64,000 bases of DNA from Heliocybe sulcata (lineage: Eukaryota > Basidiomycota > Agaricomycetes > Gloeophyllales > Gloeophyllaceae): positions 1,237,849-1,301,848 of the forward strand of contig ML213505.1 in the NCBI GenBank assembly GCA_004369045.1. The letters are read 5' to 3'. Each line of letters opens with the position of its first letter. The first letter of the stretch is position 1. The notes beneath the pieces were generated by a model. The model was given only the letters and a program-made list of their open reading frames with translations, was not told where the DNA came from and searched no databases. Of the stretch, positions 34,318 to 46,761 are shown in pieces. A program made the translations under genes and the position numbers.

Positions 34318-37300
34318 CTACGAATGAGACGCGTATTCCATGCCCGGATGCGGAGCTGGAGGGAATCCAGCAGGGGCATGCGCCGCTACATTCAACGGAG
34401 AGACGCCGAATTGTGAAGGCAAGTTTCCTGTCGAGTGCGGTCTCCCATGGTCCATCGTAACCGCTAATTGCGCGGGATCCAGCGTTCCTGTCGACCCGTT
34501 CAATGTCCCCATCGTCTGGTGTTGTAGGAGCGAATTGGCCGTCATGAGAACTTCCACTTCGTTAGACAAGGGTCCCATTATGCCCACCGCGTGGGCAACT
34601 GCGGTCTGGGTCACCATAGAGACATCGGTAACAGTGACCTGAGTCGATGTGGAGGGTGATGGCGGAATTCCAGCGGATAGCTGACTGGCGGCAGCAGCGG
34701 ACTTGTCCGCTGCTACTTGGCGGGCAGCCTGAAACACGACTTGATGCGCAGCGGCGGCAAGCACCGCAGAGGACTCCGTTGGCGCTTCAGTGGATGTGAG
34801 CTCCTTATCCAGAGCCTGAGCCGTGACAGTAAGAACGTGCTGCTGTTTAGCCAGCGCTTGCAGCTCCGGTCCAGGATCAGTCAAGGATCGAGCTGCCACA
34901 ACTTGTGACTGGGCCTCTTGCGCCACGCGTTGAGCAGCAGTAGTCAGTACCTGCACCACTTGGGAGTCCTGAGCGGCAAGAGGACTTCCTTGTCCCAGCA
35001 TAGACTGCCTGCGTGATCTGACTCGAATGGTAAGTCAAGCTGAACAGGGCGTAAAAGCCTCGACCTACCGAGCTGCAGTCGTCTGCGGTAAGACAGAGTC
35101 ACTCGCAACTCTCCGAGATGCGTCAACGAGGGAAGGTCTACGTGAAGCGGGGAATGTCGTATCGACTGTCGACATCGGTGCTATCGTGATGTGCACCGTT
35201 TGCGACAAGAATTCTTCCTTGCCGTCCTGGAAGAACTATCGCAAATACTCAGTTTGGAAGAACGGGCAAGGTTAGGGAATATTACCCTGGCTTCCACGGT
35301 CACATCGCAGCTTTGGGCATCCCCAGGAGGTGTACCAGAAAGCACGTCGTCGTGCCAAGATAACCACGACGGCAACCAAGGGGAGGAATACTGCACTGGC
35401 GTGCTCAGTCGGGATCCCTGAGGGTCCCATATCCGAGGAGTCCAAGACCACCGCAGCCCTACATATGCGACACCTGGTGGCATCCCAGCCAAGCGTCTAT
35501 GGAATGGCCTGAAGATCCAGCCTCCTTCGTCGGGTGCCTTTTTGGCATCGATGTTCCAGATGTGGTTACCCTTGGACTTTGCCTTTTTCCCGTCCTCGTT
35601 GAAGCGGGAAATATACGGCTGGTTCCATAGATAGTTGCGGACCTAAGATACAAGCAATTGTTAAGGTTGTCCCGAAACACGCAAGAGAGCAAACAAGTAC
35701 CTTTTTCATGGGAATCTTTTCTTCTGGGTATCCTTGTTTAGCAAGCTGCGGGTTGTGGTCAGATCTCGACTCTCTAAAATTAGGAACTTGGCCACTTGCC
35801 TCCTCTAGGAAAGCATTGGTAAATGCTTGTATACGAAACTTGAACGGACGGAAATCCGGCGACTCGTCAAGCCGCTGCATCTTCTTGGCCATTAGTGTCT
35901 GGTGAATGGGTTCACCCTTGGCATCCGTGGCATCAACTAGAGAGCCTGTTAGACTTTGGACAACTTGTCTAGATCGCATCACTCACGATTAGAACAGATC
36001 TTGTTCAAAAACTCAAAGAAAATGCGGTCCACGTCCGCCTTGTATTCCTGTGGCAGCTCATTCGCATGGCTGTTGGATCCACCTGACATATTTTCCAAGG
36101 ATGGGTGGGAAAGCAATGTGTGCGTCCGGCTGCCATAGCTGGTGCTTGGCCCTCCAAGCGCACTGCCAGACGCAGCGTTATAATCATCCCTGCTATACGC
36201 TCGCCTTCGGAAGGACATCCCAGCTGGCGGAGAGTGCGACGACGAATGGGGACCATCCCAGCTGCCATCCGAGTCGTAGTCGTCGTCAGCGCCGTTGTCG
36301 TAGTCCTGCGATGATGAGCCAGGACTCTGTGAATTTGATATGCCTGTAGCAGGTCGAGACTGTTGCATGAAATCCTGAAAGTCTGGCATGCCCACATCTA
36401 CGGGAGCAAACGCGAACGCAGGTACATGCCCGTTCGAAGTGGACAAGGAGCGCACTTGACGTGCTAACGGAGGTCTCGTGGGGTTCATGACAGAGTCAGG
36501 GCCAGGGCCCGCAGTAGGCATCTGGGATCCTAGAGGAGATGTTGTGAACGGTGCAGAGGCAGTGTTATATGGGGGCAGAGGTACTGTCGGGGAAGGGACA
36601 GTGACGCCCTGCATGGAGATATTGCCATCAGTGCTTGACAAAGAATGCTGACGTTGATGGAAGGAACCGCCAGCCTCATTCCAAGCCATAGAAGGATTAC
36701 TGAAGCTCGGGGGCAGGCCTCGAGTCGGCGTCGGAGGCAACGCTGAAGATGATGCACCAAACTCGGCTTGCTGGACATTCGATGAGCTCGCCAGAGGAAC
36801 ATGCATTGTAAACGCCATGGAGGAATGGACTCCTTGTTGCGACATGACATTGTGACCCAGCATTCCTGCAGAGCTCTGCGGGCGCGAGGCAGGTTGGGAG
36901 GGCGGATTAGAGGGGATAAATGAACCCATCGCACTTGGATCCACCAAGGTTGATCCAGGATGCACGGTGGGAGGCGATGGCGTGTTAAAGTTCTGTGGAG
37001 CCGGTGGGGGGAGATGCACCGGAGTTTCCTCTTGCTTCGTTAGCTTCATCGCCTTAATAACACGATCGCCTGTCGCCGAAGAAGCGCACCGCTTGCGCGT
37101 GTTATCCGAGCTGTCCATGGAAGCGTGCAAGTCTATATGGGAAGAGAAGGCTGACTGAGATGGAGGTGTATAATGTGTCGGAGGAGTCGAATGTTGCGAT
37201 GAATGACCAGAGAGTCCCGAATCTAAAGGGGGCGATGTAGCAGAAGGTGCGAAGGACAAAGCCTGGTGGGAGGGGGACACATGCTCGCTGGGGGGTGTAG

Positions 37301-38195
37301 GACCATCAGCTAGTCGAGTAGCTGCTATCAGTTCGGAGACCAATGTGATAGTTTTTCGCAATTCATCTATTCGCATGTTGGCCTCGTCACTATGGCCTCG
37401 TGAGCAGGCATTACTAGCAGAGCTAGCTGTGTGCGCGATACTACATGACCTTATGTAAGGATGATGTGCAAGTTCGGGGACAGTGGTAACTCACTTCTTG
37501 AGAATATCGCCCACTACCATAAGGTGCGGACCGCCTGGAACATCCGGAGAACTCTCCTTGGAAACTGTGTTCTCGAAGGCAGTCGGAGGAAACTCCAGCT
37601 GGAAACCACCTTCAGGATTTGAAGTAGGATGACCGCTTGTACTTGCGGAGCCGAAACCCAAATCGGCGATAGAACCGGCGAGGTTGCCTGGCGAGATACT
37701 CGGCTCAGTGTGATGGCCAGGGACGGACAGACCATCTAAAGCGGAAGCAAGAGAGGATGTGCCCATTGAAAATCCTGGCCCCATACCGTTGACCGCCGGA
37801 GAAGCAGTATGCGACTGATTGCTGGAGACTGTAGAGACACTCGGAGATGAGTGCGTACCTAAGGACATTCCCATCTGACCATCTCCATTAAAGAAGCCGT
37901 TCCTCGAAGGGAAGTCCGGGATGAAGCCAGGCGCAGGACCGCGTTCGGACAGAGAGGTATTGTGTAGGGTGTCCATGGGTTCTACGCCCATGGCGGGTAC
38001 CACGCGGTCGGACATTTGCATGGCAGCAGACATAGTGTCGTGAGCGTCGGATGCATCAGGAAACAGGCTGTTTAGGTGGGATTGGGGATTCATGGCATGA
38101 GACGCGTCGGTGTGATGAGACGGTAGACCGTGTTGAGGGACCCCTGTATCCATTACCACCATACGCCTAACCTCCTCATCATGCACAGACTCCAT
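34318..38195 (-). CDS. Large low-complexity protein with a conserved-looking core, function unknown (possible transcription regulator)
   Basis: Exons 38195-37495, 37422-35987, 35945-35701, 35642-35286, 35235-35069 and 35008-34318 give 1198 residues. I do not recognise the family. The N-terminal 600 residues are rich in Ser, Pro, Gly, His and Gln, with a possible nuclear-localisation patch (RKRCASSATGDRVIKAMKLT). A compact, ordered core follows (about residues 700-860): KADVDRIFFEFLNKICSN, QRLDESPDFRPFKFRIQAF, KKVRNYLWNQPYISRFNEDG, KGNHIWNIDAKKAP and YVGLRWSWTPRIWDPQ. The C-terminus is an Ala/Gln/Ser-rich region with helical character. The composition resembles fungal nuclear regulators, but there is no known DNA-binding signature, so that role is only a guess. 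Splice phases all agree. An upstream 5' exon is possible. Confidence 0.75.
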
Positions 38196-39126
38196 GTCCC
38201 TATGCTTCTCCTAGCGAACGAGAACTGCTCTGCGACCGCAAGAGAGTGGATATGAGAACACCGCGGCAAGATGTAGTGGGATGGATGGGTTGTGAGACAG
38301 CCAGGAAACAGGATACTCTTGTGGTCGCTGCGCTCAAAGTAACTGGATGGGAGGAATGAACGCCACGGAGAATGCACCGCAAGGCTAAATGGATGCGGAC
38401 AGTCAGGTATTATAGAACCGCCCGATTTAACGACGCCTGAAGCGCGACTAGCCTGTCTCGCGTAGGGGAAAATTGGTTGATCAGAATGAAGCACTGTCGG
38501 ACTGCAACTAGCAACTTCCGATGTCAAGCGCACGAGACAGCGAGCACTCAGGAGAGCCTGCACGTATCGGACAGGCTCGCAGCGACAGACTCTAATAATT
38601 CACAATTTCAGATGAAGCTTAAGCGTCCGCCTCAAGGCCTTGGTCACAGGCGGGGTCACGTAACAGATCAATACTCTCTTTTCCAGCAGGTTGCACGCCC
38701 GTTTCGAATTGCCTTTTCTACTAATCAGGACCTAATCTGCCAACACGGAAGATTCTGATGAGAGCTGTATTGTTCCTCCCGCAAAAAGCGTGCTGATACA
38801 CGGTGCAAGCTATATAGTATCCAGACGGCTGCGTGCATGTGTCATATCACTCCTGCAAGTCGCGATTGTATGTCTTTGTCTCGCACGATGCTGCTTCTGT
38901 TCGTCAGATTGAAAAGGAGACGCCCTGCGCCCAAGGTGTCGGCTTATCACAGAAGGGAATGGCGTAGAGCGGTGTTCTACAATTAACCGCCTTCCCGATG
39001 GCATAATGATCCCGCGTCACTGACGTGAAGTCATTCTCGTCGAATGCAAGGCATGACATGGGTCAGCAGGATGCGGAATCAGTACAGACAGACAGCACGA
39101 TGATGCAAGACCTGAACAGAACAGGT
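38196..39126. other. Intergenic
   Basis: The interval is 931 bp between two minus-strand genes. A 136-codon minus-strand frame (38153-38563) overlaps the start of the large regulator-like gene in another frame and has no similarity. Nothing else is seen. Confidence 0.45.
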
Positions 39127-40474
39127 TTAGTATCTCCTTCTACCCGGAGACCGTGAACGATCCCGGTCCCTCCGACGATCACTTGGCAAGCCATCAGTTC
39201 TATATCTGCCCAGTATAGAAGGATAACATACTCATGCCGTGAAGAGGAATGTCTATCATAGCCTCGGTCCCGCTCCCGATAGTCATCTCGAGATGAACGG
39301 TAGTCTCGGTCCGCACCTGTACGCGGAGGTTGTCCACCAGGTGCCGATGGCATGCCACCATTAGCAGCACCCGGGGCCCCGATAGAGGGCGCAGTGGAAG
39401 GTGGTCCCATCTTCCGCTTCTCCCGGTCTTCCTTGAACTGCTTCAGCATGTTGCGAAGCTCATAGTAGCCTAGATGCATCTAAGACGCCGAAGTCAGTCA
39501 TATTGACGTCGTCAAGCGGCTTTCAACAAGCGCTCACTTTGCCACCGAAATGATCGGCCAGACGGCGATCGGAGTCCAACACCGACAGGTATGCACCGCA
39601 GACCTCACAAACACGTAACTTTTGGTGGCCCGATGCGCCAGAGGTATCTGTCAATTGTTGCAATTCCCTCTGTTTCACCGAGTTAGATCAGAAGAGGGTG
39701 TAAGGAAGGGAGAGTCTAACTTCTTTGTCCGCTTTCTCGCTCTTCAAAGCTTCTATGGCAGCCATCTCACGCATGGATTCATCCACCTTGCCTTGTTCAC
39801 CTGAAGAGACGACCATAATCAGATCCCGCTACAAGACGACGTGGATTAGGGAAACGAACCCAAAGTTTCAATCTTCTCCGTCCCTCCTTGGATAGCAAGC
39901 TCAATTTCAGCGATTTCCCTCATCTGAATCCCTTATAATTAGCCGGGGTATACGAGAATACATGAGCTGAGCGGGTGACACGGACCAAATTCGTAGTCTT
40001 CGCGTTCTCTTCAGGGGTCTTCTCCAGCCGACGATGTGCCGCCCTAATCCTCCGGTCGCACTCATCAACGAAGGCAAAGATGTTGGCCTCGTATTCCATC
40101 TGGAACCTCTGGAAGATAGGGTCGCTCGGGTTAGCCTCCTTCGCCTGGAGGAACTCCGTCTTTAGGCGCTCCGTGTGTGACTTTGGGCAGGCGCCAAGAT
40201 CCATTTTCTATGCGTGTCGTGAACAACGATACAACGGTACGAACCGCAGGCGCTAGTCACTTACTGTGTTTGTGAAGAGAGTGTGGGGGCATGTACCACA
40301 CAGAAAGTTCCTGCATACTTTCTCGTCAGACCAATGCAGATTTGCGTTAGCAACTCCCATGGCCTCCGGCCCCATCATTTGCTAGTTAGGCCAGTCAACA
40401 TAAGAAACTATGATCGGAAAGTGCAGGCAGCGTACCTCTAAGAGCCTCCGCTGCATCTCTGCGAGACGTCCCAT
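39127..40474 (-). CDS. LUC7: U1 snRNP-associated protein Luc7
   Basis: Exons 40474-40436, 40381-40265, 40207-39986, 39923-39860, 39800-39721, 39669-39538, 39479-39232 and 39181-39127 give 318 residues. Luc7 sits on U1 snRNP and influences choice of 5' splice sites. The first zinc finger reads VCRNFLCGTCPHTLF followed by DLGACPKSH (CCCH type). The second reads VCEVCGAYLSVLDSDRR and then DHFGGKMHLGY (C2H2 type). A helical region lies between them (residues 90-180). The tail is rich in Arg, Asp and Ser and ends SRSPGRRRY. The final splice, which restores the SR-type tail, gives DDRRRDRDRSRS; without it the frame runs into an unrelated peptide. Confidence 0.95.
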
Positions 40475-40895
40475 CTTGCACTAGTTGAAGTCGAATGTGT
40501 ACACGGCTTTGGTCGTTGTACAGACTAACTGAAAGATACAGAGTTTGAAACAAGGATGTAAGGGTTGAGAGCGCCTGTGGCTGTGTTCACTTCTTTCCTT
40601 TGCTGAGTCAGCAAGAAGCTGGACGCCGAAAAACATGGATGCATAGAGGTCGAGGTGCAAGAAAAGCTAAAACGTGCAATGCTATGGTACTAAGCGGTAG
40701 TAATTGTAAGCTTGACAGGGCACTAAAGCGTCAATGATTATGCTACATTAAGGATTCGGAGAACTTGTGGCATGCTAGGGTCGTGATTCAGAAATGAGAC
40801 GGACGGAAGTGCGAGTGGATGATGCATCGAAAACAGGAAGACATACTAAAACAATTTCAAGAAATGGTACCCAATGCGATTAAGAAAAGATGCTA
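40475..40895. other. Spacer between LUC7 and the J-domain gene
   Basis: The spacer is 421 bp. It holds the LUC7 promoter and the 3' end of the J-domain gene; no frame or RNA is seen. Confidence 0.45.
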
Positions 40896-42882
40896 TTATG
40901 CAGTTGCCGTAGGAGGGGCACCTCTGAGGAAGCCACGCCCGTTGCCTCGCCCGCGTCCACGTCCACGTCCACGTCCACGACCTCTTCCACGCCCTCGCTC
41001 GGGCTGCGAATGCGGGACATTCGTACCCTGAGCCTCTGCTGGTACTTGGTCAGAGAGCTGGTATCGTTGCGGAGCCTGCGATGAGTAGTGGCGCATGCCA
41101 GTCCCTCGACCGCGGTATGGACGACCTCGACCTGCAGGAGTGGCTGCATCCGCTTGCTCGACACTTTGTACAGTCTCAGAGTCACAGTCGGTAGGAGGAC
41201 CGGTGGTAGATTGTCCTCTAGATTCCAGAGATTCCTTCGGACCTGGGACCCTCTGCTCGCTGTTGCTGATGGGGGTTGGCGGCGGCGTGAAGCCGCCATA
41301 AGTCATCACGATGTTCCGGATTTCTTCATAGATGTCTGCATGTTTCTTGTGCCCGTCCATGATAGCACGCATGCCTTCTTTTGACGACAGCCATGACCAG
41401 CCCTCTGCAATTTGCTGCTGACTGCACAAGCCTTTGTCCAGAATCAGCCAGACAGCTTCCGGTCTCCGAGATTCAGAAGCATAACGAAGTAGACCCGCAG
41501 GCTCAGATAAGTCGTAGATGACCTTGGTATCTTCATCTCCTGGGGCGTGATTCTCCATAAAATGCCTCAAAACAGAAACATGACCTTGGCGCAGTGCAAT
41601 ATGGAATGCAGTGAGTCCGTCGGAATTACGCTCTTCAGGGTCAGCACCTTGATAGAATACTTAGAACGGGAAACATGATCTGACTTGCGAAGATCCTTAC
41701 TATGAGAGTCCAACCACTCGACCAAGCTCGCATCGCCGTTTCTTGCAGCAATGTGCAGAAGGGTCTCCTGAGGGTCCACTGGAGGCTTCCTCACATATTG
41801 ATCGCATCCGGGCAATACCTCTCCTCCCGACGCGTCGACGTTGTCCTCCCAGACGCCCTTCTTGACCTTCTCGGCGTTGCCAGCACGGGCAGCAGCGAAG
41901 GTAGCAGATCGCAGTTGCTGAGTGCACTCCTGCTGAGCTCGGACTGCCTTGGCAGCGGACTTGCGAGATGCTTCGGCTTGCACTTTCTTATTCTCAGTCT
42001 TCTCCTTCTGGCGGCGTTCAGCCTCCTGCTTTTCTGCATGTGGGTCAAGTCAGCTCAATGCATAGACCAAACAGAACTGGAGGCAGGGACAACCTCGCGC
42101 TCTTTCCCTTTCCTTGGCAGATTTGCGCGCAGCATCCTCCCGCTTCCGGCGTTCCTCAGCTTCTTGCTGCTCTTGTCTAGTGGCCCGGAGGCGCGCTTCA
42201 TATTGCTCGGGAGTGTCGGACGAAGCGTGGGACATAAAGCCTGGATAACCTCTCCCTATACAGAAGTTAATCGCCCCTGACAATGGTATGAGTAGTGAAA
42301 TATGCTTGCTCATATTCGCGTAACGGCTAGCCCCGCCCCGCAGCAGCTCTTCAAAAAGGAACCTGGTCTTGCCTTAGCACATCGTGTCGGGTGCACAGAG
42401 CCCGCGACCTACATATAAAAAGGAAGATCCTCGTAGTCTGAGTCGTATTCATCATCGTCTTCGTAGTCATCGTACTCGTCGTAGTCGTCATCATCGTAAG
42501 ACCCAAATGGATGGAATGCCCCAGTTGCAGAGAAGCCGTGAAAGTGAGGGGAGCTAGCCCGAGGTGCCCCCGAGGCTCGGTCCAAGTGCTTAAGCAGAAC
42601 ATTGTATGCCTCACTCAGGTGCTGAAACTGAGCTGTAGCGTCTTGATTACCGGGATTCCTGTCCGGATGGGTTCGCAGGGCAAGCTACAGCAGGTATTGT
42701 CAGGAAAAGTTACGTCCAGGGGTGCAGTGGCACGTACCTGCTTATAGGTGCTTTTGACAATTTCCAGGGAAGCACCCTATGAAACCAGTCACTAGAAAGA
42801 CATAGATCAGGAGCTTACGACTGACCTGCTCCAGTCCCAAAGTCGAGTACGCCTCGCTAACAGTGCTGTGCTTGTGTACCAT
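40896..42882 (-). CDS. J-domain protein with ankyrin-like repeats and RG-rich tail
   Basis: Exons 42882-42826, 42776-42738, 42684-42413, 42362-42310, 42255-42094, 42033-41701 and 41647-40896 give 555 residues. A J domain (residues 8-69) has the HPD motif at 38-40 (RTHPDRNPGN), so it should stimulate an Hsp70. An acidic Asp/Tyr stretch follows (about 98-121), then FLFEELLRGGASRYANM. A long charged helix comes next (about 150-230, Glu/Arg/Lys/Gln). Two ankyrin-like repeats follow (ETLLHIAARNGDASLVEWL and GLTAFHIALRQGHVSVL). The C-terminus is a run of RG dipeptides that could bind RNA. Intron 42309-42256 begins GCAAGC and is best read as GC-AG. Clients and location are unknown. Confidence 0.85.
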
Positions 42883-44602
42883 CGCGTTCAAAGGGCGTGC
42901 AGAACCGGCGTGACAGTGGCGGCAAAAAACGCGTCAATGAGACGCGTGTCGCTATAAATAGTACACCCACAGCGCCCTTCCTATTTCGGATCGTGCTTGG
43001 CTGAGACGAAGACACAAGACTCAACGGCAGCTCTGAATTGCGAGTTCATGGGGTCAGTAGAGTACTCCATATAATTTCTGGTAAGTAGCTTCAGGCAACC
43101 TCGGACCCTTGAGAGGAATAATCCCGTCCGCTTCTCGGTGCCAAGTGAGGCCAAGGATCACCAAACTAAACATATGCAGTATAGCAAGACCCAAGAAGCC
43201 CAAGTGATCTCTTCCCCAGCCCACCTAGAGGTCATCAATGACGTCTAATCGAATTATCGTCTCTTTTGCTTGAATAAAAGCGTGAGCAATCGATTCAATG
43301 ACCTTATATAGGAATCTATATTCCACCGAACATCACAAAGTCTGAGAAACATCAAAAATACCCGATTTCTACGAAAACAAGATCAGGGATCACCACTCCC
43401 CTTTCACGGCGGAGCATGGATCAAGCTGATAAACTCTAATCAGACAAAAGATTTGGTTGAAGTCGTCAGTATCAATGGCACGACGGGCATGATGAGCGAT
43501 GCCATCTCCTAAAGGTAAGCGAATAGGTCGGCCGAGCAACCGGGATTATCACAAAAGTCCCAGGAGGCGAGGCGTACGTACGTACGTACTTGAGTACAGT
43601 CTCGCGACAATCTGGGCCTTGAAGATGCTTTCATACCCGGGGCAGCCTACGTACAAAGTGAAGGATGGCATTCGTAGAGATCCGTGAGCTCTTACCTACA
43701 CCACTCTCGCAGCATACATGCAGATTCAACACATTGTCAGGAAGTTGCACGAACCGGAGGACCCAGTTCCTCGAGTGTAGAGTACCGGGAGACTAATCCA
43801 CCTGTACAAAGATCTGTTCGAAGTGCCAACAATCATGCAGGATTTATTCCCAAGTGGTATGAAGGAGCGCCACTAATGAGCCATAAGGCAATCCGACGTG
43901 AAGTATGATTCGGAACGAAGCGGTCGGCTTCGTGGAATCCTGTAGGAGAGGCCGAAGTTCAGACCCAGGAATACGACTGCACGCCTGTCATACCGTTCAT
44001 CGAAACAATGTTGCACAACGCAGGCCAGCCAAGGAAGGACCATCATGCGCTTGGAGCACCAGGTACGATCAAAGCCTCGCTTCATGAGTATGAGACTTGG
44101 ACCCCGGTCATGGACGTCTGGACCATTGACGGGCACCTAGAAAGGATACAAAGTCGAATACAAAGTAGCCGAGGTACGCACGAGAGCGTGCCGCCTTGGT
44201 ACTCATTTACAACGTAATGCTGGAGCTCGGCATGGAACGAGGGCACTCGACCCGTATCATTGTAGAGGAACCGCAGATGGACCGTACTCTTGAGTATCTT
44301 CTCATTTTTTTACCAGCTTAGGATTGCTGTATCTAACCGGGAGATACCAAGTACAAAATCCGGGGAGAGAGCGGCTCAATCCGCGGTATTCATGTGTGTG
44401 TGCATACAGAAGCTATGTCACGGCGAAGGTAATGAACGACATCAACAGGAGAAGAACGTCGTAAGCACCTTCAATAAGACAGCTCAATGAACCGCCTTTG
44501 CTTAATGTACTATAGACGAAAACCGCCGTATTCAGAGCCTAGTGCACTATTAGCATATACATACAATGTCTGATCGTTACTCTTCGCTGACTTTGAAGTA
44601 TG
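42883..44602. other. Largest gene-free interval in the right half
   Basis: The interval is 1.7 kb between the start of the J-domain gene and the stop of FRG1. Only short frames without similarity are present, and no tRNA could be folded by eye. It contains a short CGTA microsatellite (43573-43589). Confidence 0.5.
43573..43589. repeat. CGTA microsatellite
   Basis: Four uninterrupted CGTA units plus one base. No function is implied. Confidence 0.8.
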
Positions 44603-45611
44603 TTAGCAGAACCGGTCACTTCCAGCTATGTTAGTAATTATGTCAATCAAAGGCAAGCACTAGGGGCATACCTCTTGAGCTTGGCTCGTCGGTCTAGCAT
44701 TGTTTCAGCAAGCCGACCTTCTTTCTTTGCGCGCTTTATCTGAGAGAGACGAGTTGATAACGAGTAATCCCGACAGCAATAGAGCTCACTTCTTGTTTGT
44801 CTGCACCAGACACTACAGATCGACCTGCGCCCCATGCCTGATACATGTGACTGCGACAGCATTAGCCTTGGATAGTCAAAACAATCGGAGTGATGACCCA
44901 CTTCACGCTCGCTTCATCAGCAGACGGTCCCTCAACAATACCAGCCTGCCTTTTCTTCTCTTCGTCCGTGGCTTCCTTCTTGTACCGGTTCTGTATCTTG
45001 ACCCAGAATCGTTCTGCAAAGCCTACTTCTTCGCTATCCCCTCGCAATTGCAGGACTCCGCCAGCAGCTTCGTCAACGCTGAGATACTTCTCATAGATAT
45101 TCTGGAAAGCGACCATGCCATCGGGTAGGATGACCGGGGTCCATTCCTCCTGAGGACCGCGCGCCTCTCGATCGGCGGATACCAAGCCATGCTTGTCGCA
45201 TGAAAGAAACTTGCCTTCACCGACACCCGTCCTCAGGTTAATTGTAGATGACCCAGCTACTCTTGTGATAACCCAGACCTGAGACACCTCCGTCGGGACC
45301 CGATCCAGCAAAGTAGGGTTCTCTTTCCCCTCATCAGACTTGTCTCGATCAAGTGAATGCAGAATGATGCGATTGCGCGTAGAGTCGAATGTAACACATA
45401 TAGGGGAAGGATCAGAGGGATGGAATATGAATGAAGGGCCCCGAATCTGGGTAGGATCGTCTGGCAAGACCCAAGCCTCAGGTTCTTGGTCGTCTTCCTG
45501 TTTGCGTCGTCGACTACTTCGGCCCTCCTCATTGCCTTCATGTTTCCGCTTCTTCTTGGACTTTTCCCCTTTGAATTTCAGTTTCGTCGAGCGGACCTTG
45601 TCGGTAGACAT
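44603..45611 (-). CDS. FRG1: FRG1-like nuclear RNA-processing protein
   Basis: Exons 45611-44902, 44850-44790, 44739-44672 and 44618-44603 give 284 residues. FRG1 is a nucleolar and spliceosome-associated actin-bundling protein with a beta-trefoil (fascin-like) fold. The N-terminus is lysine-rich (KLKFKGEKSKKKRKHE). The trefoil shows INLRTGVGEGKFLSCDKHG, FQNIYEKYLSVDE and FAERFWVKIQNRYKK. The C-terminus matches the family closely: IKRAKKEGRLAETMLDRRAK, then LKSDRFC, which is produced only when the acceptor at 44619 is used. The last exon is just 16 nt. The start is shared by a 169-bp divergent spacer with RPL26. Confidence 0.92.
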
Positions 45612-45780
45612 AGTTACAGCAGTGTAGTAGTAGCCAGAGCTGGAGTGAGTGGAATTGATGCGCGACCCCACAGATCGAGTCTCGGCAACTGCCGCCGCAC
45701 CACGTGGAAGGCCGTCCCGATCTCGCATTCTGCTGCAGAGACAGGTCGTCCTCATCGTCAAGCCCGTCCTCAAGACCAAA
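45612..45780. promoter_or_regulatory. Short bidirectional promoter FRG1/RPL26
   Basis: Only 169 bp separates the ATG codons of FRG1 (minus) and ribosomal protein L26 (plus), so both transcription starts must lie inside or overlap. No TATA box is evident. Confidence 0.6.
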
Positions 45781-46542
45781 ATGAAGTTCAACCCTGGTTA
45801 GTGTCGGTCTCTGCTGCTATCTGGAATGCTGGGATGTTGCTCGCGTGCGATTTGGAACGTCTGTTCCGGTTTCATGAGATGGATGGAATATGGGGGGCGT
45901 GGATGCGGTCCCTGCATCAGGGTGCTCATGGTGGAAAGGGTTGCTGACTAGGTATGCTTTGACTTCCAGACGTCTCGTCGTCCCGCCGCAAGGCCCACAA
46001 GGCCCACTTCTCCGCTCCTTCATCCGTGCGCCGCAAGATTATGTCGTCCTCACTCGCTAAGGACCTCCGCACGAAGCACAACGTATGGTCATGCACACTT
46101 CCCACTCCCCGCGCGACTAACTCTTTGATAGACTCGAGCTCTGCCTATTCGCAAGGACGATGAGGTTCGCGTTGTCAGGGGAAAGTACAAGGGTCGCGAG
46201 GGGAAGGTCACGCAGGTGTACCGTAAGAAGTGGGTCATCCACATTGACCGGGTACAGCGAGACAAGTCGAATGGTGCATCTGTACCTATTGGCATCCACC
46301 CAAGCAACGTTGTTATCACTTCCATCAAGCTGGACAAGGACAGGTTTGTACTAGTGCTAAGCTCGGTTGAGTTGCATAGGCTGAAGTGGTGATATAGACG
46401 GGCGATCCTTGACCGGAAAGACAGGAAGAAGAATCCGCCTCCGAACATGGCCCGAGCGGCTGGTGAGGACGCTGAGATGGTTGATGTGAGTGTCATGTTC
46501 AGATTGTTGCGCTTTGCATTAATTGATGTTGTGATCCAGTAA
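45781..46542 (+). CDS. RPL26: 60S ribosomal protein L26 (uL24)
   Basis: Exons 45781-45796, 45970-46082, 46132-46343, 46398-46485 and 46540-46542 give 143 residues. L26 binds 25S rRNA near the exit tunnel. The sequence shows [39 protein letters not shown] (KOW motif) and [18 protein letters not shown]. It ends AEMVD, the usual end. The first exon codes five residues plus one base, and the first intron is long (173 nt), as is common in ribosomal-protein genes. The last exon as modelled is only the TAA stop. If the final 54-nt intron is retained, the frame stays open to the same TAA and adds 18 residues. Confidence 0.95.
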
Positions 46543-46761
46543 ACTGTCTTCCCGTGCATTTGCATTCTCTGTTTTGCGCTGTCTCACTCACTCTCAAAAC
46601 CCCTCATATACTTATGCGTGCACTATTCCTATGACATGCTGCATGGTTGTCTGGCATGCATTACGGGGGAACCTTGACGTGGTGTGATTGCGTACAGAGT
46701 GCAAAGTCTCATCGGTGAAAGCAGGACCATGATTGCACGAAATCCATTCTCGTTCAAAAGA

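Noticed and set aside
40930-41000. CCACGT-type tandem repeat
   Set aside because: It encodes the RG-rich tail of the J-domain protein and is in frame throughout.
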